The notes below the pieces were generated by a model. It saw nothing but the letters and a program-made list of their open reading frames with translations. It was not told the DNA's origin and searched no databases. Shown here piece after piece: positions 10,846 through 21,807 of a stretch of 64,000 nucleotides of DNA. Origin of the DNA: Emiliania huxleyi CCMP1516 (taxonomy: Eukaryota > Haptophyta > Isochrysidales > Noelaerhabdaceae); NCBI RefSeq assembly GCF_000372725.1, contig NW_005200754.1:101395-165394 (forward strand). Reading direction: 5' to 3'. Each line of letters opens with the position of its first letter. Position 1 is the first letter of the stretch. The position numbers and the translations under genes were made by a program.

Positions 10846-11276
10846 CTGCTGCGGCCGCACCACCCGGCGAGGCCATCCTCGCGCGCACGGACGCTACAGG
10901 CGCGGGCGCGGGGGTGGAGGGTGCGCATGAGGCGGAGATGATGGAGGCGCTCGCCGCGTGCGGCGATTGAGCGCCTCCCTCTCTCTCCGGCTGCGCGCCT
11001 GACCGGTGCAGCCTCCGAGTCGGCGTCTAGCGCGCGCGATAAGGTTTTTGCTCGCCTTCCCTGGACCCCACCTTGTGACGGTGCCCTGGCAAAATCGTCC
11101 CGATTTCGATGCGCGATTTAGCTAAGTCCCAGAGCCGTTTACGCATGAGCGGGCCCCCTCACCAGCCTAGGGCTCGCGCTTCTGGCCCGAGGTGTCGCCG
11201 CTGCCTCCCGCGCCCTCCGGCGCCTGCTGCTACTACCGGTCGGCCGGTCGGGTCCGCGCGACGGCTCCATCCTCGA

Positions 11277-11315
11277 GACGTAGCGGTCGCTGAGCGCTTT
11301 CTCGACCGCTACGTC
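11277..11315. repeat. Hairpin with 13-nt perfect arms
   Basis: GACGTAGCGGTCG at 11277-11289 is the exact reverse complement of 11303-11315, with a 13-nt spacer. It lies in DNA without a recognised gene. Confidence 0.6.
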
Positions 11316-11990
11316 TTCCAGTGCACCCACCCACCGCGACCCTCGAACCTGCGCTGCGCGGCGCAGTTGCTGCCGAGCGAGACGCCCCCGCCCGCGCAGG
11401 GGCGGCATCACCAGACGCTACCGCATGGCCGAGCAGCGAGCAGTGTGTGCCGCAGTGCCCGTCCGGGCCCTCTTGCAGCTGCCTCTATTGGGCGTAAACC
11501 GCGGATATAAGGGTCTATACGGAGGTGGGTGGCCTCTTAGAGGTATGGGAGCCGCTGGCACCGCGCTGGGCGCCGCGGATGCACGTACGAACGAACATTA
11601 TGAAATCGGGACGATTTTGACCCAAAAATCACAAAAGGTGCGTGTTGCGTGACTCTCTCTCTGCGATTTCGGGCCCGGGGTTGTGCGTTTATCATCTAGA
11701 AAACCCCGGCTCTATGGAGAAAAGCATGATTTGCGCATATATTTGTGATGTAATGATGGGTCTGTTGATATCATGAGTAAGAATTCATGGTCGTGCTATC
11801 ATACCCCCGAGCGCGTGAAAGTAAACCGATCCCGCGGACCGCGCGGACCGCGACTGACCCGCGACCGCTGCACCTGCAGTAATCATACATACTCGTCGCC
11901 CTGAATGGTTGCCCAGGTTACTCAGGACACGATCGCGCCGTGAACCCCTACTCTACGCGTGCGAGCCGCGTGTGAGTACGGAGGGACCAT

Positions 11991-12659
11991 TTGAGGGGAC
12001 GAACGATGATCACCGCGGCCGCGCGGCGTTCTCCCGCGGTTCAAGAGCCGGATATTGGCCGTATGTTCCTACCCAACACTACGGCTGCTGACTGTTCGGT
12101 TTCGTCTCAGTCGCTTATGACCCTCGCTGGGGTTGCGTCCCTACAGCTTCCTTCCTCGGAGGCAGCAACGCGCGCTCCAGTGGTGGTTGCGCAGGTTGCA
12201 GGAGACGCGCAGCTTGCACACGCGCGCGAGGCTGAGGCGGAGCAGGCCGGGAGAGATGCGGACCTCGTGTCGGATTGCGAGGGCGTTACGGCGCCTTCGG
12301 GCGTCAAGTACACTTCGGGCGGGAAGGCAGCAAAGCGGCCCTGGGAGGAAGAAAAGAGCGAGCTGTGTAACTCCTTCACGTGCCTTGTGTTTCAGGTCGT
12401 CGAAAGATGCTGCTCTAGGTGCGGCCCTTTCAAGCGGGGGTACGACAGGATGGCCGTGGGAAAGATTGTCGCCTCGCTTAGGCTGACTGGGCAGATGGGT
12501 CGCCGCAGGCACCTGTTGCGAGGGAAGGAACTTTGGCAATTTCTTTGCCGGAAGCACGATGTGCACATGTGCTCGTCCGAGATCCACAACGTCGTCCGCC
12601 GAGACACACGGCAGGCGATGACCCAGGAAAAAGCGCGCTTACTATCCGTCCGCGACTGA
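11991..12659 (+). CDS. Hypothetical ORF with a Cys/basic C-terminal half
   Basis: A 222-codon ORF I do not recognise. The C-terminal half (about residues 140-215) looks more protein-like than its surroundings: ERCCSRCGPFKRGYDRMA, then a basic region ending in RRDTRQAMTQEKARL. This could be a small DNA- or zinc-binding segment, possibly from a mobile element. A TTTCAG acceptor-like site at 12388-12393 suggests that the front part may belong to another exon. Local GC is lower than in the confident genes. Confidence 0.28.
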   Translation: MRGRTMITAAARRSPAVQEPDIGRMFLPNTTAADCSVSSQSLMTLAGVASLQLPSSEAATRAPVVVAQVAGDAQLAHAREAEAEQAGRDADLVSDCEGVTAPSGVKYTSGGKAAKRPWEEEKSELCNSFTCLVFQVVERCCSRCGPFKRGYDRMAVGKIVASLRLTGQMGRRRHLLRGKELWQFLCRKHDVHMCSSEIHNVVRRDTRQAMTQEKARLLSVRD

Positions 12660-14296
12660 GAGTGCAGAGGCAAAGTAGGCTTGTGCCAAGCAAAAGTTTG
12701 TGAGCCACGGCCTAACTTATGCTCCGGCGTGGAAGTAGAAGCCCGTTGCGCAAACAAAGATGGCGCCCATTTCCTGTGATACTATTCTGTATGAGTCACG
12801 AAGTGCGAGGTCGAAGGTCGTCATCGTACGGCTGCGCCGTTGTGGGCAGTGTATGGGTCCGGTGTTTTGTCTCTTGGTTGGCAACTCGTACACAATTAAG
12901 AATGGGTTAGTTAGGAAAGAGAGGTGTTAAGAATCCTTAAAATACAAGCCTAGAGGTGTTAAGAAAGGTAGGTGCTAATTAGGTGCTACTGGAGGGGAGA
13001 GGTCGGAGTGTGCCGGGCTTTTTAATTCGGAGCCGCCCGACGGAGGGGTCGGGGGGAGGGGGAGTAAGGGGACAGCAGTTTGCCACCCTTAGAATTTCGC
13101 CTTCAGAAAATGGAGCTTGGAATTTCCGCCACTTTAGGCGTGGCAACGGTTTCCTGGGGCGACTAAAGTTGGGCGACTAAATTTAGGCGCGACAACCGCA
13201 GCGATGACATGGTCGTCTACCGTGCCAAGCGCAAGGGTGGGCCGGGCTCGACCGGACGTCCTATCGATTTGGATTGCGCTCCGATGGCCGACAAGTTCAC
13301 GAACGGCGAGACGATCGACCTCACATCTGTTGCACGGGCAGCTGGTCGCAATGTTGACACGAGCACGTTGGTGAGCCCGGCAATTGTTCACTGTGTTGGT
13401 GCGGATTCGAGCACAGACAGGCCGGATTCCGGAGTAAGTTCAACGGGCTCCAGGGAGGAGGACAGGGTCTAATTAAGGTAATAAATAAATAAAGTGCAGA
13501 GAAAATCCAAAATCCAAATCGCATAGTCCATAGAAACCCAAACACACGCAGAATAAAGCGCAGTCAGTCGTCTCCAGGAGAGATGGGCGACGCACGAACA
13601 CAGAGGCACAGTGCGCACCCCGCCCCGCCCACAGGGCGTGCATCACACAGGCGTGGACTGTGTGACTCCTCGGGTTTCTGGGACTCTTGACGACAGAGGT
13701 GTGCTAGTCGCTACAGTCGGACGGCTCCGGCACGTCTGATAGGCAGTTCGGGCTCGAGTGAGGCCGCCGCGGTCGCGGTCGCGGCCAGCGCGCGGGGCCT
13801 GGCTGGGGCTGCCGGGCGTGGTCTCGACCCACGCGCCGGAGCGCGAGTAGTTAATTAAGGTAAAAAGAAAGAAAGAAAAAACAGACAACCCGAGGGAGGG
13901 AGGGGAGGACGGCACGCCGCCACCACACAGGGATTTTAAGGAGAGGGGTGTGGTGCGCTAGCCGTCGCCCACCCTTGGGCGTCCGCCTCTTCCGGCAATT
14001 CCGATCTCTCTTCGCAGTCTCTCGCCGATTCTCGCTGCAACCTTCGTGCCACCTCGCGGTCGCCCCCTTCTCGTCGTGCTCTCCCTTGTCGCTTCTTCCT
14101 CTGTCGCGTCGCTCTCCTCTGCCTCGTTCTGCGACGCCCAGTTTTGTTTTGTCAGTGTTCCGCAAAATTCTTTTGGGTTCGCGAGCGAGCTCTCGCCTTC
14201 GGTTGAAGCACCGGACCGCCCCCCGCGCCCAGGCGGCCTAGCTGCCGCGGGTCAACCCACGCGGGCCACCAGCAGCGCCGCTCGAGGCTGAGTCAG
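12660..14296. other. Long gene-poor stretch upstream of the SDR gene
   Basis: Contains only weak ORFs (for example 13209-13472, 87 codons, no family). 12910-12990 is A/T-rich with repeated GGTGTTAAGAA words. 13480-13560 carries the inverted copy of the 10.0-kb sequence. 13950-14290 is pyrimidine-rich with many TCTC runs, typical of a promoter and 5' leader for the gene at 14297. Confidence 0.4.
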
Positions 14297-15470
14297 ATGG
14301 CCTCGGCTCCAGCACGAGTCGTCATCACGGGAGGCTGTGGCTTCCTCGGTCAGATGCTAGCTCGGTCGCTGCTGCGCCGAGGCACACTCTGCACGCACAC
14401 GGCTACCGGCGTGGAGGGCTCCGCTCCGATCGGCGAGCTGGTGCTTGCCGATGTCGCATCGCCGCCGCGGCTGCTCTTCGAAGAGCTCGAGCAGCGGGCC
14501 GAAATCGCAGTCGGTGACGTGTCGGACGCTGAGTTTTGCCGCTCTCTCGTCGGCCGTGGCGACGGACCGCTCTCCGTGTTTCACCTGGGCGCCGTGATGT
14601 CGGGACAGGGCGAGGCCGACTTTGACCTGTGCGTCAACGTCAACTTGCATGGCACCCTTCACATGCTCGAGGCGGCGCGGCGCTGCGGCGCGCCTCGGCC
14701 GCGTTTTGTGATGACTTCCGCCGGAGCGACGCTCGGCTCTGGCGCGCCAACCGACTGGGTGACCCAGGACGACGCGGTGAGCGACGCGACGCGGGCGACG
14801 CCGCACACTACCTACGGCATGACCAAGGCGTGCGCGGAGCTTCTGCTCGCCGACTACTCGCGCCGCGGCTTTGTCGACGGCCGAGGCTGCCGGCTCCCTT
14901 CGGTAGTGTGCCGCGCCGGCGCGCCCAACGCAGCGACGACGAGTGTGTACTCGGCGGTGGTTCGCGAGACGCTCGCGGGCGTCGACACGAGCAGCCCGAT
15001 CGGCCCTGGCGTGGGCCACGCAGTCGTCGGCCACCGCCCCGCCGTCGACGCTCTGCTGACGATGCACGAGGCGAGCGCCATGGCGGTCGACGCGACGCTC
15101 GGCTTCGACCGCACGGTCTTCGTGCCGTCGATCGCCGTGACTCTCGCCCAGCTGGACGCTGCGGTTCGCGCCGCGGTGCCGCCGCACGCGGCCAGCCTCC
15201 TCGGCCGCGTCACGTACGATGTGGACGAGCGGCTCTCCGCCGCAGTCGGTTCGTTCCCGACCCGCGTGACTTGCGAGCGTGCAAAGGCAACCGGGCGGGG
15301 CCCACACCCCGCGGACTCTCGGCGGGCATAAGTCACAGGCGGAGTCGCTTGTGTAGGCGATTGGCATGTGGGGCGACGAGCTCACCGCCGCTGACCTCGT
15401 GCGCCACTACGCCGAGGACTTTCCGGACGCACTGGCGGAGGGGGTGACACTTCTGGGCACGGACAACTAG
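14297..15470 (+). CDS. denD: Extended SDR, D-erythronate dehydrogenase-like
   Basis: Two exons (14297-15286 and 15357-15470), 367 aa. NAD(P)-binding Rossmann motif GGCGFLG at residues ~13-19; HLGAVMSGQGEADFD; active-site YGMTKACAELL (Tyr and Lys of the SDR catalytic set); RLPSVVCRAGAPNAATTS, GHAVVGHRPAVDALL and FPTRVTCERAKA. These blocks match the denD branch of NAD-dependent epimerase/dehydratases. Bacterial members oxidise the C2 carbon of four-carbon sugar acids. The 70-nt intron starts GC, ends TAG and keeps phase 0. Exon 2 supplies the C-terminal helix DLVRHYAEDFPDAL. The substrate in this organism is inferred only from family. No clear targeting peptide. Confidence 0.85.
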
Positions 15471-15905
15471 AGCCTAGACACAGAGTTTATGGCGCGCTAA
15501 AGCTCCTTAAACGGCGCAAGTAGTAGTAGAGGCAACTGCCGTCCGCGGGGACCCGTGGTTGAGCTCCCGACCATCTCATCACACTGCCTCGTTCTAGCCT
15601 CCACACACCCGGCACCAACTTGATTCCCGGATCGGCGTCTCACGGCCGGGTCGCGGGACGGGGAGGGAGGGGGGTCGATCCGTAAATCCGTAAATCCGTA
15701 AATTTGTAACCAAAAGCCACCAGGGAGTCCCCCACCGCACCCAGCTACCAGGCAGGCAGAGACTCAGCGCTCGCGACATGCTGAGAAGCCGGGGGCTGGC
15801 CTCTCCAATGCTCGCGCAGCGCTGTCGGCTGTCTGCACGCGCAGCGCTCTCCGGGGTCCGGGCGGCCCACACGGTGGGAGGGTCGACGACCGTACGACTG
15901 TAACG
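15471..15905. other. Intergenic
   Basis: 3' flank of the SDR gene. Contains a triple GTAAATCC/T direct repeat at 15682-15705. No gene seen. Confidence 0.35.
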
Positions 15906-16723
15906 CTACGTATATCTCTTAACAATCACTTGTTCGCGCTTGCGCTGCGCCTCTGCGAGTGCGTCTATCAACCCCTCACGCGTGCGCATAATCCCCTCCA
16001 TCTTGTCGTACAGCCTTGACCTCTCTGCCTCTGCGGCATCAGCGCGCCTCGCCTCTGCCTCCATCGAAATCTGCAGCGCGTCGAGCTGCTCGCGCAGCTC
16101 GGCCTGCATCTTGGCCCGCATCTCGCCGATACGCCACTCACACTCAGCTCGAGCTGCATGATTTGCCTGGTCGGCCATCCGCTCAGCCGCTTTGATGTCG
16201 CTGTCCTCAGGTTGTCGCAGTCGGAGCGCCTCAGCTCTTGTGCCGCAGCAAGCTCATCCCGCGCCGATGCGAGCGCCTTCTTCATAGCGTTCGCAGAGCG
16301 CTGCTCAGAAGCGAGCTCCTTGGTCTGTGACCGCAACTTCTCTTCCAACTCCTGCCGGAGCAGCATCTCAGCAGTCGCACTACTCGCGGCTGCATGGATG
16401 TCCGAGGCCTTTAGTGTGGTTTGCGCGTCTGTGCTGACGAGAGTGCGGGAGATGCTGCCCTCGTGCTGAACAGAGATTGCGCCAGCGGTAGCAGTGCTGC
16501 TTCGGCACACAACAACATTGCTCGTGGCCGAGCTGGCATAAACCGCCGCACCAGCCTCTGCGGCTGCAGCGGTGCTTCGGATCGCGTCGAGCACCGCGCC
16601 TGTATCGTGCATGAGCACAGCCTCGAACATACTGAGGTTGGCTATTCCGAGTTCGTTGAGCAGGCGCTCCAGCACAATGCTGAGCTGCGTCGGTGCCATT
16701 TGTCGAGATGTCGACGTGTCCAA
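15906..16723 (-). pseudogene. Coiled-coil protein interrupted by a frame change
   Basis: Two overlapping reading frames on the minus strand together make one heptad-rich protein. From 16723 the N-terminal part includes LERLLNELGIANLSMFEAVL and a coil beginning at LRQELEEKLRSQTKELASEQ. Near 16205-16210 the coil continues without a break in another frame (DSDIKAAERMADQANHAARA...) to the stop at 15906. Only about one base separates the frames, too little for an intron, so this is a frameshift mutation, a sequencing error or, less likely, programmed slippage. No family recognised. Confidence 0.4.
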
Positions 16724-17343
16724 GGGAACGGACGTCGCCGAAAGTCCTTCCGAAAAGTACGTCTAACGCCTCCTGCTAGCTGGGGCACGCTCCCATGCGG
16801 CTGGGGGCCGCTCTCCAGCTCGATTAGGGCGCTTTTCGCGCGATTTTACGGAATTACGAGCGGGATGGGGCTCGCTAGCCCCTCGGCGTGAAAGTGCGAC
16901 CGAACTTCTGCTACACTAAGACACGGAACAACAATGACGACAGCGGACAGGCTCTCCGCACGGACCGTGCACACCAACCCGGTGCACGAAGACCCACACA
17001 AAGACCCTAAACGGACAGAAACAAGCACAGTCCGAGGCAAACCCGGTCGTCAGCGGGCGAGGCGACGGCATGCTAGATGCTTCCCTCGCCCTGCTGCTCG
17101 GTACCAACAACGCACCGTCCTCAAGATCCAAGGTGCGTCACGCAGCCGCGCCTTCGGCTGCCGCGGCTTCACCTCTGTGTGCCGCAGCTCCGCCTCTGTT
17201 CTCAGCCCCGCAACGAGACATGTCTGCCCCGTTTGTTTCGCCTCGCAGAGCCGCTCCTTTGGCTGCCGCACTCTCACCTTGGGCCGCAGTCTCACCTCCG
17301 TTCGCAGCACCGCCTCTGTGAGCCGCAACGATACATGTCTGCT

Positions 17344-17809
17344 TCAACATCCGTTCGCAGCCCTGCCTCTGCTGTGCCGGGCAAGCCCTGGCATCGGGGA
17401 CCTGTACCTGTGTCCGTTACTCCGAGAAGAGCGGGTAGCGCGCTGAGTAGCGGCTTTGTTGAGCACCACTTGTGCCGCGGTATGCGCTGAGTATTGCGTA
17501 TCAGTCGAGGGATACGAGGCTGCCCAGTTGAAGCTCTGCTTGAGCGCATCGACATCTGCCCCATGCACGGCGTGGAGTCCGTGTGGCTCGCCGGCTGTGA
17601 TTGTGGGGAGCTCCCAGAGGAGGTGAAACATGTCGACGAGACGCTTGCGACGCCAGTGCAAGCATAGAAAGAGTAGCGCAGCGCAACATGTCCGAGAGTA
17701 GCGCGCGGCCCTCAACCGCTGCTCTTACGTTGTCATCGTCAATTCGGTCGCGTTCTCCGGTGTGTGTTGACTGCGCTTGTTCTGCTTTGTGGCTCCGCGC
17801 TTCCGCCAT
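17344..17809 (-). pseudogene. Degenerate coding fragment, unknown
   Basis: Again two frames join into one plausible protein. From 17809, SHKAEQAQSTHTGERDRIDD...ALLSDMLRCA; then, after a shift near 17675, LFLCLHWRRKRLVDMFHLLW and DALKQSFNWAASYPST. No family recognised. 16934-17340 beside it is an imperfect repeat of pyrimidine-rich GCCGCAGCTCCGCCTCTG-like words. Together with the broken coil gene at 15.9-16.7 kb this may be the wreck of one larger gene or mobile element. Confidence 0.25.
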
Positions 17810-18028
17810 ATTGCTGTAGCTGTCGAGTGCGACATGTCAGGTTCGACCCGTGAAGTTCACGCCCTGTGTTTTATCGGCCGCAGTAAGATTTCGGAACGTC
17901 CAAGATGTCCGCCTGTCGAAGCGTAAAAGTAACTCTGCCTTTGAATTCTTCTAAATATCAGCATTCTTTCTCTTCTTACTTCTCCCTACTGATATACTTA
18001 CTATTGGTATACTATCGCAGTGCTATTA

Positions 18029-18046
18029 GCAGTGCTATAGCACTGC
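18029..18046. repeat. 18-bp perfect palindrome in A/T-rich DNA
   Basis: GCAGTGCTATAGCACTGC reads the same on both strands. A direct copy of GCAGTGCTAT precedes it at 18017-18026, and with one bulged base the symmetry extends outwards. The region 17820-18240 is markedly A/T-richer than average. Confidence 0.6.
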
Positions 18047-18540
18047 AATAGCCCAAAAAGACGCTCAGAAACACGGTTGGGCGACGTTTAAGGGCATTTT
18101 TGGACGCCGCAAACGAAAAACATCGAAATCTCGGAGTTTGAGATTTATGACGATTCCGACCGACGCATTGCGATTGCAAACACAACGGCCAAGACACGAA
18201 CGGTTGACGACATGGATGCAGTGGCTGCCGCAGGCGCAAGCGAAAACGCTTTTTGCACTCTTGTAGCATGCAGCACACAGACTGCATGGGTTTGCCTCTG
18301 CATAGACGGGCTGATTCTACATTCCGTATTTCTCTGAAAATGCAGAATGCAGTTGCAGAATGCAGAATGCAGAACCCAGCCCAAACGAGTACCCGGTACT
18401 CGAGTACCTCGAGAGTCGTGCTTTCCTCGCTCCCCCGCCATCCTCCGCCGCTTTGGCTCTCCAGCCTCACCACCATCGGGAGGCGGCGAGGCGAAATCAG
18501 ACTCGTTTCTCAGCAGGCAGCAACGAGCTCACTCGCGGCC

Positions 18541-20415
18541 ATGCTCGAGCACAACATCGTCACGCACTGGCTAGTCAAGGTCTTCTCGGGCACCGCCAAC
18601 TCGGCCTGGCACGGCACCGTCCTCGTCACCTTCATCTTTGCGCTCAGCGGCAGCAATGCCGCGGCTGGCGTCGCCGAGGCCGCTCAGAACACCGCCGCTC
18701 TCGCCGCCTCGCTGCCCCTCGGCACCCTCGCCGATCGCTGGAGCGCAGCCCGCACCGTCTGCGGCGGCGGTGCGTTCGTGCTCGTCGCCACGGCCACCAC
18801 CTCTCTCGCGGCTGTCGGTGGCGCCGCGGCTGTGTCTGAGTCGGGACGCGGCCGCGCATACGCCCTCCTCGTCGTCGCGATGGCGCTGTGGGGTGTGGTC
18901 AACGCGACGATCGACGGCCCGGCACAGGCCCTGTACGCAAGCTCGATGCGCCGCGCCGACCGGACCCGACTGATGACTCGCGCCTTCCAGCTGTACACGA
19001 TGGCGGCGGTGGCGGGCCGCGGCCTCTCGGCGGCGGTATTTTGGGCGCACGGGGACGCGTGGTCGCTCCCAGCGCTGCGCGACGCGATCCTGGTCGGGGT
19101 GGGGTGCGAGGTCCTGGCGGGAGGAGCACAGCTGCCGCTGCCGGAGGCCTGCAGGATGATGCTACTGGCACACAGGATACGAGATTGTGTCATGTAGGAG
19201 CAATGTGCTGCTACCGGAGGCCTGCCTGCCGGAGCAGCGGCCCCGCGGAGCCGCCCAGCGGACCACCAGAGCCGGCCAGCCGCGGAGGCAGCGCGGCGGT
19301 GCTGCAGCGAGGGGACATGGGGGCAGCGGGCGGGCCGCTTGCGCGTCGCGCGTGGCTTGCAGCCGCGGTGCTGGTCTGCTCGAACGTGCTGCAGGCGTGG
19401 GGGGCGGGGATGACGGTTCGCTTCTTCCCTCTCTATCTTGCGAGGGAGTGCCGCCTGTCGCCCGTGCGAGTGCAGGCCGTCTACCTTGCCCTCCCCGTCG
19501 CAATCTCCCTCTCCTCCTCCTTCGGGGAACGGCTCGCCGCGAGCGCCGGTCCAACCTCTCCTGCGGGGTCGTGTCGTGGACGTGTCGTGGACGTGTCGTG
19601 GACGTGTCGTGGACGTGCCATAGGCCGCGTCCCAACCATGGCCGCCCTCAAGGCGGCGGGCTGCCTCCTGCTGGTCGGCATGTACTTCGCGGCCGACTCC
19701 TCGTCGCCTCTCGCCGACTCGCGCCAGCCTCTCGCCGCCGCTCCCTCGCTCGCCGCCGAGCCTTCCTCAGCTGCAGCCGGCGCCTCGCCCGCGGGCAGTC
19801 CGAGCGACCCGCCTCCCCTCCGGCTCTCGCTCACGGTGGCTCTCTTCCTGCTGCGCGGCGGGCTGGCCAACAGCACCACCCCCCTCTCGTCCGCTCTGCT
19901 CATGGACTCGGTGGCGCCTGGGCAGAGCTCGCTCGGCGGGCGACACGTGGCCGCGACAGGTCCAGGACACGTCCGTGACGTGTCCCGTAGGCAGCGGGCT
20001 CGCTGGGCGGGCGTCGGCGGCAACTTGGTCGAGACTGTGCGCCCGGACAGCGCCCGGCCTTTGGTGCGTCCTTGACACACCGCCCACTCGCCCACCCGCG
20101 TAGGTCAAGGTTTCGTGGGCCGCCTCGGCCGCGGCAGGCGGCGTGCTGGCCGACCGGTACGGCTACCGCGCCGCCTTCCTGCTGACGGCTGCGTTGCAGG
20201 GGCTCGGCACGGCGCTCCTGCTGCTGCCCGTCTTCCCGCGAGCAGAGTACGCGGGTGCCGCGGCGCGGGATGTTGGGCCCTCGGGTTTGGTGGACCCGCT
20301 GCTGCCACGCGCTGGCAACGAGTCACAGCCGGAAACAACACGGTCAAACACTGTATCGGAAGTGCGAGGCAGAAGATCTCCAGTCGGCTCACGGTTGTGC
20401 GAGGGGACTGATTGA
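18541..20415 (+). CDS. Major facilitator superfamily transporter
   Basis: Five exons (18541-19123, 19198-19542, 19624-19921, 19991-20027, 20104-20415), 1575 nt, 524 aa, all phases consistent. The N-half has about six hydrophobic spans and the MFS loop motif GTLADRWSAARTV after span 2. A Pro/Ser-rich central loop follows, then a C-half with spans around AAVLVCSNVLQAWGAGM, AALKAAGCLLLVGMYFA and LLMDSVAPGQRARWAGVGG, and GGVLADRYGYRAAFLLTAA. Substrate unknown; the closest look is to uncharacterised multidrug or small-molecule MFS proteins. The four introns are 74, 81, 69 and 76 nt with donors GA, GC, GC and GT. Each begins with a copy of the next exon's start. The start at 18541 was chosen because it directly precedes span 1; upstream in-frame sequence is not protein-like. 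Confidence 0.86.
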
Positions 20416-20720
20416 ATTCTTTCGTTGACTTTGTTTATTGTCTCTCACAGGACTGAGTCTGAGTACTGAGAGAGGTGAGAGAGAGCCTCATAGAGCTGTC
20501 CGTAGAAGAAGGTCCCCGGGTCCCCGAGAGATATTGGTTATTCCGCGCCATGCGCGCGAGATACGGCTTTAGGCTTTACACACCGCTCCGCTATACGAGT
20601 CTGTATATACCGTATTCGCTTTGCCCCGGCGATAAGGCGAATATCAGAAGTTGCAGTCGATATCAATCCCCACGGTCTGTACTGGCTCTACCTCGTGCGC
20701 CCAACTCGCCAAAATTACCC
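20416..20720. other. Convergent intergenic region
   Basis: Lies between the 3' ends of the MFS gene and the FHA/WW gene. It holds several short A/T-rich words and no gene. Confidence 0.4.
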
Positions 20721-21578
20721 TCACCTCCACTGGTGCGCCGCGGGTGGCTCCCACTGCGAAGCACCCGTCGCCTCGTCATAGTAGTACGTCGCTCCGCTGA
20801 CCTCGTCGACTAGCGCCACCCACCCGCCCGGAGGCCCTCCGCCGCCCAGCCGCTCCTCCGCCTCAACGCGGCACCCGAAGATGGCGGCCTCGGGGTCATG
20901 CCAGTCGAGGGAGACCTGGTCTCCGTCGGCGAGAGGCGCGCTCACGCCTCGCTCCAGCGCGTACCACGGCCCTCCGCTCTCTCGCCAGTAGGTTGGCCCT
21001 CTACCGTGCGACGTGACGTACGCCGCCCCGTCCTCCGCCACGCCAACCACGCACTGCATCCGCGACACCGTCAGCCGCTGCCGCTCCATGTTCCACCGGC
21101 TCAGCACGTGCTCCTCGCCGCGCCGCAGCGCGTACGGAGGGGCGGAGTAGTCTCTGGCCGGGTCGCACGCCAGCGCATTCGAGAAGCCGCGCACGCCTGC
21201 AGGAGGTGCCAAGAAGAGGTCCCGAGAAGGACTGCTGTGTGCTTGGAGAGGCTATCCCTCGGCACCTCGTAGCGGGTGGAGCACCCAGACCTGCCCCTCG
21301 CCGCTGTAGGCCTGCCCGCCGCCGCCGGCCTGCAGCGATCCGGTGTAGTAGTCGTCTTGCCGCTGGTTGAAGCTACTGGAGGCGTCGTAGTAGTCTTGCG
21401 GCGAGTCGTACAGGTACTGCCGCTGTTCGCCGCCGCCGGACTGGCCTCCGTACTCGCCGAAGGCCTCCTCGTAGCCTTGCTGCATTCGCGTGTGCGCTCG
21501 TGCCGGTCGCCACATGCCGCCGCTGATCAGCAGCGGTGTCGTGAGCGAAGCTGCAGAGCAGAGGGCGTGAAACAGCAT
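20721..21578 (-). CDS. FHA-like and WW domain protein with secretory-type N-terminus
   Basis: Two exons (21578-21269 and 21196-20721), 261 aa. The N-terminus starts with a hydrophobic segment (about residues 2-20), then a Gln/Tyr/Gly-rich stretch. Residues ~100-210 resemble a forkhead-associated fold: YALRRGEEHVLSRWN, then RLTVSRMQCVVGV, SHGRGPTYWR and LADGDQVSLD, the usual order of FHA strands with the Ser-Arg pair. The C-terminus is a WW domain: first Trp in GGWVALVDEVSG, the TYYYDEATG aromatic cluster, and SQWEPP. FHA domains bind phosphothreonine and WW domains bind proline motifs, so an adaptor role is inferred. The WW call is firmer than the FHA call. The intron is 72 nt with a GA donor. 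Confidence 0.65.
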
Positions 21579-21807
21579 GCGTCCTGGCAGAATACTCCGA
21601 CGTCAACGAGATGCTGGGCTGCGTGAGCTGTTTTCACAGCAGGCTGGAAGTACAGTCTGTTTCGGGCATTAAGAAAACAGGATCCGGCGCCACGCCGCCG
21701 TTTCTAAGCCTTTCCACCCTCCTCCCCCAGCCCGCGCCGTGGTTTCTTAGCCCCGGCCGGCACTCAGGTCAGCCGGGCCGAGCGTGTTTCCGTGAGAAAA
21801 TAAAATA
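21579..21807. other. Short intergenic gap
   Basis: 5' flank of the FHA/WW gene and 3' flank of the transposase remnant. No gene seen. Confidence 0.35.

Noticed and set aside
14357-15385. 342-codon minus-strand ORF opposite the SDR gene
   Set aside because: Arg/His-rich antisense shadow of a gene with a full SDR motif set.
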